This document shows, piece by piece, positions 59,837 through 64,000 of a stretch of 64,000 nucleotides of DNA; the stretch's first letter is position 1, and every line of letters starts with the position of its first letter. The stretch spans positions 1 to 64,000 of the forward strand of contig CAZSDP010000020.1 of assembly GCA_964605665.1 (NCBI GenBank), written 5' to 3'. Made by a program: the position numbers and the translations under genes. The notes under the pieces are model-generated. The model worked only from the letters and a program-made list of their open reading frames with translations. It was not told the DNA's origin and did no database searches. Source of the stretch: CAZSDP01 sp964605665. Its GTDB lineage: Bacteria > Planctomycetota > UBA8108 > UBA1146.

Positions 59837-60318
59837 TCGACGAGGAGCTTCGGAGGGACTCTGGGGAATTCGCCAACCGCAACGGCCTGGTCCAGCAATT
59901 GGATCAGTGATTCCAACTGTAATCCGAGTGAGGCGACACCGCTGAACTCAGAAAGGCGAGCTCGACCTCGATCCCAGAGAGTGCGAGCGGGACTTGGGCT
60001 GGAGAGTCTCAGCTTCAAGAGGGAAGCTGCTGCCTGGATCAATCCTTGTAATGTCTCTCGAACGGGGTCGCCCTTATCTAGCGGAAGCCAAAGCTCTTCC
60101 CAAGTTTCATGGGCTTCCCAATAGAACTGATGGTTGAAGAGATCCACGCCGAACAGAAGCTGTGTTCGCCAGTGGTCGACTTCTCCTTCGACGATCGAAT
60201 GTTTATCGGATTCGTGATCGGGTCGCGTCGTTCTTCCCGGTAGGTAGGGCGACTCAGGAAGCGGGATCTGAGGTGCGTATCTTGGAATGTTCTGGAAAGA
60301 GGCACCGGAAGCACCCAT
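59833..60318 (-). CDS. DUF309 family protein
   Basis: 161 residues from ATG 60318, with AAGGAG 6 bases upstream; the frame continues upstream but without a better start. The DUF309 signature FNHQFYWEAHETWEELW is present at about 75-91, followed by a helical bundle. The family is found in many bacteria next to pseudouridine synthases or tRNA genes, but has no agreed function. It overlaps the next gene (59836) by 4 bases, so the two are co-transcribed. Confidence 0.85.
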   Translation of the reverse strand: MGASGASFQNIPRYAPQIPLPESPYLPGRTTRPDHESDKHSIVEGEVDHWRTQLLFGVDLFNHQFYWEAHETWEELWLPLDKGDPVRETLQGLIQAAASLLKLRLSSPSPARTLWDRGRARLSEFSGVASLGLQLESLIQLLDQAVAVGEFPRVPPKLLVE

Positions 60319-60432
60319 CGACGACTCCTTCACGGAAAATGGCTCGCGGCACATTGTACCGCGAGCCGGCTCCTCACTCCTCCAAGGATTCCTGGAATTC
60401 AGAGTTTCGTTTGTTCCCTTAGCTCACTCTGT

Positions 60433-61419
60433 TCAAGGGCACACTCCAGAGTTGGAGCATCCCAAAGTCTGGTCGATCAGAGTGCCGGCAGCGCAGTCTG
60501 GAAAAGGTGGGGGAGGTGCCGGGCCGTTTGCGAACAAGAACTGAAAGAAATTGACGGCGTCAATCAGTGTCTTTTCTCCGTCGCCGTTGAAGTCTTCTGC
60601 TGCATCGCAAGTTCCGGGGGGCTGTAGATCGAATCTACGGTAGAGATACAAGATCCCGTCGAGAAGACTCAGTGCCCCGCTACCGTTCACATCGCCGCGG
60701 AGGAACGGGGCGTTGATGATGTTGATTTGTCCGTGAGTCACGGTGGGAGCCACCTCGACGGGGGCTTCCGTCGGCGGAGTGCCGATCAGGTCATTGACCA
60801 CCGCGAGAACAACTACCGGAGGAGTTCCGAGAAGATCACTAAACTCGACCGGCACCGACTCGGGGCTTGTTGCTGCGCTGAGATCATAGGTGACGATCAA
60901 CAGTTCTGCGTCTGTTCCAGGTGGAAGTCGAGTCGGCTGTAAAAGATCTAGATCAACCAAGATTCCGACGGTGAAGCCACCAACGATGGAGGGATCTGAA
61001 GTGGGGAGCGTTGGGTTGATCTGTACGTCGAAGAACGCCGGGATTGCATTCGACGACCCCGGTTCGTTGAGGCTGGTGAGTGCCATTCCTTGCGTCACGC
61101 TGGACAGCGCGATGTTCGAACTACGGTGCTGAACACCGATCGAGATCGCGTCAATCGCGTGATCATTGCTGACCAACATTGGGATGGCTACAGAGCTACC
61201 GATCGTGGCCTCCACGGTTGGAAGCGATAAGGAGACGCTTTGTGCAGAAACGTCGACACAAACGCCCCCAACGAGTAGCAACGTGAAGAGGGTCACATTC
61301 TGGGGATGCAGCCATGAGAGGACGTCTCGCAAGAGTTTCGATTCGATTCGAAAGATCTTGGGCTCGCGTTGTGAGGAGTCAAGGCTCCTTTGCTCGTCTC
61401 GATAAGCAGGCATCGTCAC
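60433..61419 (-). CDS. Secreted cohesin-like protein with dockerin-like C-terminus
   Basis: 328 residues with a signal helix after a polar start (VTLFTLLLVGGVCVDVSA, about 42-59). One cohesin-like domain (about 60-230, VSLSLPTVEATIGSSVAIPMLV opening and a LLIVTYDLS strand) and a dockerin-like pair (DVNGSGALSLLD and DFNGDGEKTLID) follow. The order cohesin then dockerin on one chain resembles scaffoldins in miniature. It is not related in sequence to the gene at 48396 beyond the shared modules. Confidence 0.82.
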   Translation of the reverse strand: MTMPAYRDEQRSLDSSQREPKIFRIESKLLRDVLSWLHPQNVTLFTLLLVGGVCVDVSAQSVSLSLPTVEATIGSSVAIPMLVSNDHAIDAISIGVQHRSSNIALSSVTQGMALTSLNEPGSSNAIPAFFDVQINPTLPTSDPSIVGGFTVGILVDLDLLQPTRLPPGTDAELLIVTYDLSAATSPESVPVEFSDLLGTPPVVVLAVVNDLIGTPPTEAPVEVAPTVTHGQINIINAPFLRGDVNGSGALSLLDGILYLYRRFDLQPPGTCDAAEDFNGDGEKTLIDAVNFFQFLFANGPAPPPPFPDCAAGTLIDQTLGCSNSGVCP

Positions 61420-62254
61420 AATTACTTTGAAAGAGGTCGAGAATGTTGGCGGACGCTACAGCCAAAATCGGTTTCTAGATGTGTGTCCAACCCGTTCGAT
61501 AGAAATTGTCATCAGCAAGGTACTCGCCAGTTCGATCGATGTGACAGGAGGTGGCAAGTAAGTCGTGAGTGCTTGTCGAAGAATAGAAGTCAGGAGCCAG
61601 GATTGGCAGCTTTGGCGGACAGGGGAGCATCGGTCGCTGCAGCTCGCTGGTTGCTAGTGGCCAGGTGCGAGGGGTTTCCTGCCACCTTCGTGATGTCGGT
61701 GTCGGTCGTCACGGCTCTGGCTTGTGGGTCTTGAGAGTGGGTGTGCCTCTGAGTGGAGGCGAGCTTTGAAGAGAATCAACGGTGGATGACGGACCCGCAG
61801 CCTCGATAGAAGATGGGAGTTTGTGGGGGAGGAGCTCTGACGCGGTCTTTGGACAAAAAATGGGGGGGCGCCGGAGGGGTTCCGGCGACCCCCGAGGGTG
61901 CCTGGTCCGGTGTGGGTCACCGGGCCCGCAAAGGAAGTGGTCTGCTCCTCAACGCTCTTCCTCCTCTCCTTTCGGAGGGGGCGGGCTCAGTGACAACGCA
62001 CCGATTTGTGGGATGACTATCGCAATGGACAGGCCAAATGCTCCGCCTTCTTTGTTATTTGTCGTTTGGTCCGGCAGGATGTAGGAGTATAGCCCGATGT
62101 TAGCCCTGTCTTGCCGGCGACGACATCGACCGTGGGAATGAGGCGCTACAGTTTCACGGTTTAGGCTGTGAATTTGCGGCTAGGTTCGGCCGTTTCGCAG
62201 GTGGCTCGGCTATCTTCCACCAACTGCGCACTCGCAAAAGGGTGCGTAGAGCGT
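61420..62254. other. 835-base intergenic region with one clear terminator
   Basis: No credible protein frame. The region holds the leftward terminator at 61855-61893 and a GC-rich hairpin-prone stretch to about 61985. I could not match it to rRNA, RNase P, tmRNA or SRP RNA consensus strings by eye. Confidence 0.5.
61855..61893 (-). terminator. Rho-independent terminator for the methyltransferase transcript
   Basis: gggggcgccgga (61864-61875) pairs with tccggcg-a-ccccc (61881-61893). Reading leftward, the hairpin is followed by a T-run (AAAAAA on the plus strand at 61855-61860). It lies about 360 bases past the stop of the gene at 62255, leaving a long 3' untranslated stretch. Confidence 0.75.
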
Positions 62255-63106
62255 TCAAGGCCAACGCCCTTGGAGGAGATAGTAGGCTCTCCAACGAGCG
62301 ATGTCCCAAAGTCTTGTGAACCGTTGTAATGATCCTGTCATATGTACTTTTTGGTACACAAGATACTTCTGGAAGTGTTCCACCCGACGGAATCCGAGGC
62401 CCCGAATTTCAGATCGGATCGGGAACTTCGAACGCAGGAGGTGGAAGGGGCGATCTGGATCGGCCTCTCCTGCGATGAGATCGAAGACGAGGATTCCACC
62501 CAACTTCAATGACCGGTGCAGCTGGGTGAGGGTTGCCAGCGGATCGGCGACGTGCTCGAGGACATCGACCGCGCTGATGAGGTCATACGACTCCGGTGGT
62601 GGTTGGTCGGCCTTGAGGTCGAGTAGGGTCGCATCAATTCCGCGCTTCTCGAGTCTCCATTTCGCACATGCTTGCAAAACATCGGAGACATCTGCAACCG
62701 TGACGTTGAGACCAGCGCGACCGAGCAAGATCGCATTGGTTCCAATCCCTCCTCCGAAGTCGAGATAGTCGTGGCAGCCAAAGCGCTCGGCGATATCGAG
62801 AAGGCGCGCATTCCAGGCTGGAGCTTCCCCCTGTTGAAGAGCATGCCACCACAAGAGTTCGTAGAGGTAAGCGTCGCACTCGTTGTAGAAGTCGGTTAAG
62901 GAACTTTCGTCAGAGCGATCACGCTGGTACCAAAGCTCTCGCTGGTCGTCGACAGCTCTCTTGCATCGCTCTTCGATGATGTCTCTTGGTTCACCAGTGT
63001 ATTCGCTGAGCTCGACGATGCAGCTTTCACGCGGATCGGAGATCTCTGGTAGCCGGACTGCTTCGAGCCAGAGCTCCTGTAATTCTGGAGAAGGCGCATG
63101 ACCCAC
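62255..63106 (-). CDS. Class I SAM-dependent methyltransferase
   Basis: 283 residues. The SAM-binding motif is LDFGGGIGTNAI, the acidic residue of motif II appears in VTVADVSD, motif IV is DLISAVDVLEHV (the VLEHV found in many Methyltransf_11/12 enzymes), and LKLGGILVFD is the post-motif. The target cannot be inferred. GTG 63106 has AAGGAG 7 bases upstream and begins 2 bases past the previous stop, so it is co-transcribed with the gene at 63108. The N-terminal 80 residues are an extra helical domain with no known match. Confidence 0.85.
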   Translation of the reverse strand: MGHAPSPELQELWLEAVRLPEISDPRESCIVELSEYTGEPRDIIEERCKRAVDDQRELWYQRDRSDESSLTDFYNECDAYLYELLWWHALQQGEAPAWNARLLDIAERFGCHDYLDFGGGIGTNAILLGRAGLNVTVADVSDVLQACAKWRLEKRGIDATLLDLKADQPPPESYDLISAVDVLEHVADPLATLTQLHRSLKLGGILVFDLIAGEADPDRPFHLLRSKFPIRSEIRGLGFRRVEHFQKYLVYQKVHMTGSLQRFTRLWDIARWRAYYLLQGRWP

Positions 63107-63107
63107 T

Positions 63108-63956
63108 TCAATTCTCCTTCTCTAGCCACGGAGTTGGTTCAGGATGCGGCCAGTTTGCGCCCTCATCGACCCAGCGTCCGATCGCTTCGATCCACTCTGC
63201 TGGGAGTGGGCTTTCCCCCTTCGGCATCTGAGGTCGATCTTCAGATTCCGTTGCACACCGTACCCAAATCCCACTGATTTCGCGATTCCCTGGCACGATT
63301 GCGGGTCCTAAGTCCCCCTCGAGGAGTACTTGGCGGAGGCTGTCGAGTCGTAGGCCTCCACGCTTGACCGAGGGCCCATGGCACTCGAGACAGCGACCGA
63401 CCAGGATCGGTTGGATGTGCTCGACATAATCGACCGGTTGGTCCTCTTTCAATGACCAGCGATCGAGCTCTGCTTCAGCCCACGAAACTTGTTGCCGAAT
63501 TTGCTGCTCTTCGATCTGAGACGATCCAAGCAAGGTACGTAGGGCATTTCTGTAGACGTCTTTTCCATGGGTAATCTCAGACCCGAGGTGCCCTGTGCTG
63601 GCCACCAGGAGAACTGAAATCAGCAGGAAGATTCGCCCGACTTTGAGTCTCGGGGAGGAGATCTTTCGCCAATAGAGGGTGGTGATCAGCAGAGAGACCG
63701 TCGTGATGACACTCAGCCACCGATGCAGATCGACTTGTTCTAAGAGAGAGGTAGATAGAGGACGATCTGCGCTGATCCAGCCGGTGAATGCGGCAGCGAC
63801 TGCGGTGAGTGAACTGACGATAAGGAGTGGCAGCGTGTGGGGCGAAGGAGCAGATCGGTCTTGGCGCATCGCCAAGCACTCGAGAATTGCCGCCGTGATC
63901 ACCAAACCGACCGGGAAGTGAACAAAAAAGGGATGAAGAACTCCGAACACGCTCAC
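63108..63956 (-). CDS. DUF2231 membrane protein with planctomycete-type cytochrome c domain
   Basis: 282 residues starting at GTG 63956, the only start-like codon between the upstream in-frame stop and the first hydrophobic helix. The four helices (HPFFVHFPVGLVITAAIL, LLIVSSLTAVAAAFTG, WLSVITTVSLLITTLYW and VGRIFLLISVLLVAS) match DUF2231. A cytochrome c segment follows with CLECHG (CxxCH heme site) and the RGGLRLDS motif typical of planctomycete PSCyt1 proteins. A C-terminal PMPKGE-type region supplies the likely Met ligand (RPQMPKG). It is probably a membrane-bound electron carrier. The ribosome site is weak; upstream sequence is cut by the window end. Confidence 0.86.
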   Translation of the reverse strand: MSVFGVLHPFFVHFPVGLVITAAILECLAMRQDRSAPSPHTLPLLIVSSLTAVAAAFTGWISADRPLSTSLLEQVDLHRWLSVITTVSLLITTLYWRKISSPRLKVGRIFLLISVLLVASTGHLGSEITHGKDVYRNALRTLLGSSQIEEQQIRQQVSWAEAELDRWSLKEDQPVDYVEHIQPILVGRCLECHGPSVKRGGLRLDSLRQVLLEGDLGPAIVPGNREISGIWVRCATESEDRPQMPKGESPLPAEWIEAIGRWVDEGANWPHPEPTPWLEKEN

Positions 63957-64000
63957 GTTTGTGTGATCTCTAGTAGAAGGTCCACCTCAGGAACCGGGAT

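Noticed and set aside
61654..61920. 88-residue minus-strand frame in the large intergenic region
   Set aside because: It covers the terminator hairpin and has no start context or motif.

Overview
The window looks like draft or metagenome-derived sequence from a member of the Planctomycetota. It contains a 100-base run of N. Seven proteins carry the same dockerin-like double Asp/Asn-Gly calcium-loop module, which is common in that phylum. There are also a Bat/MoxR cluster, a kinase with an RDD membrane domain, a DUF2231 plus planctomycete-type cytochrome c protein, and BRCT/MerR/TPR proteins. Base composition is mixed. Hand-counted 60-base samples give 50% GC at 4081, 63% at 24061, 72% at 28981 and 50% at 52261.

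Left part (1-19.5 kb, moderate GC). A 5'-truncated secreted-type repeat protein is followed by a nucleotide salvage run (cytidine deaminase, uracil phosphoribosyltransferase-like, hypoxanthine phosphoribosyltransferase). Next is the most interesting locus in the window (4.1-13.1 kb): eight co-directional, tightly packed genes encoding a MerR-type regulator, three small charged helical proteins with ESCRT-III features, an AAA ATPase with an N-terminal MIT-like domain and a Vps4/katanin-type C-terminal helix, an SPFH (flotillin-like) protein with a C-terminal propeller-like region, a multi-pass membrane protein, and a protein kinase fused to a small HTH and an RDD membrane domain. I read this as a bacterial ESCRT-III/Vps4-like membrane-remodelling system. 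After it come a secreted nuclease-like protein, a DASS transporter, BioY and a sigma-54 activator.

Middle part (19.49-50.0 kb, high GC). It is bounded on the left by an intact tRNA-Asn gene and on the right by a tRNA-like fragment. A 22-base segment (21 identical) from the tRNA 3' end and its terminator is repeated at the right edge. This suggests a genomic island inserted at tRNA-Asn, or a composite assembly joined at that repeat. It carries a transposase remnant, large secreted cohesin/dockerin-like proteins, a complete MoxR-DUF58-DUF4381-BatA-BatB-BatC-BatD operon, a DUF1254 protein, and a TonB-dependent receptor followed by an energising operon (lipoprotein, DUF3450, TtpC-like ExbB, ExbB, ExbD, TonB, TPR). 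A 117-bp perfect tandem duplication lies at the end of that operon.

Right part (50.1-64 kb, moderate GC). It holds a predicted secreted protein, proC, a Leu/Phe/Val/Glu-type dehydrogenase, a two-domain cupredoxin-dockerin protein, a Gly-rich lipoprotein, a BRCT-MerR-TPR fusion, a TruC-like pseudouridine synthase, a DUF309 protein, a cohesin-dockerin protein, a methyltransferase and a membrane cytochrome. All assignments were made by reading the sequence. No database search or structure prediction was run.
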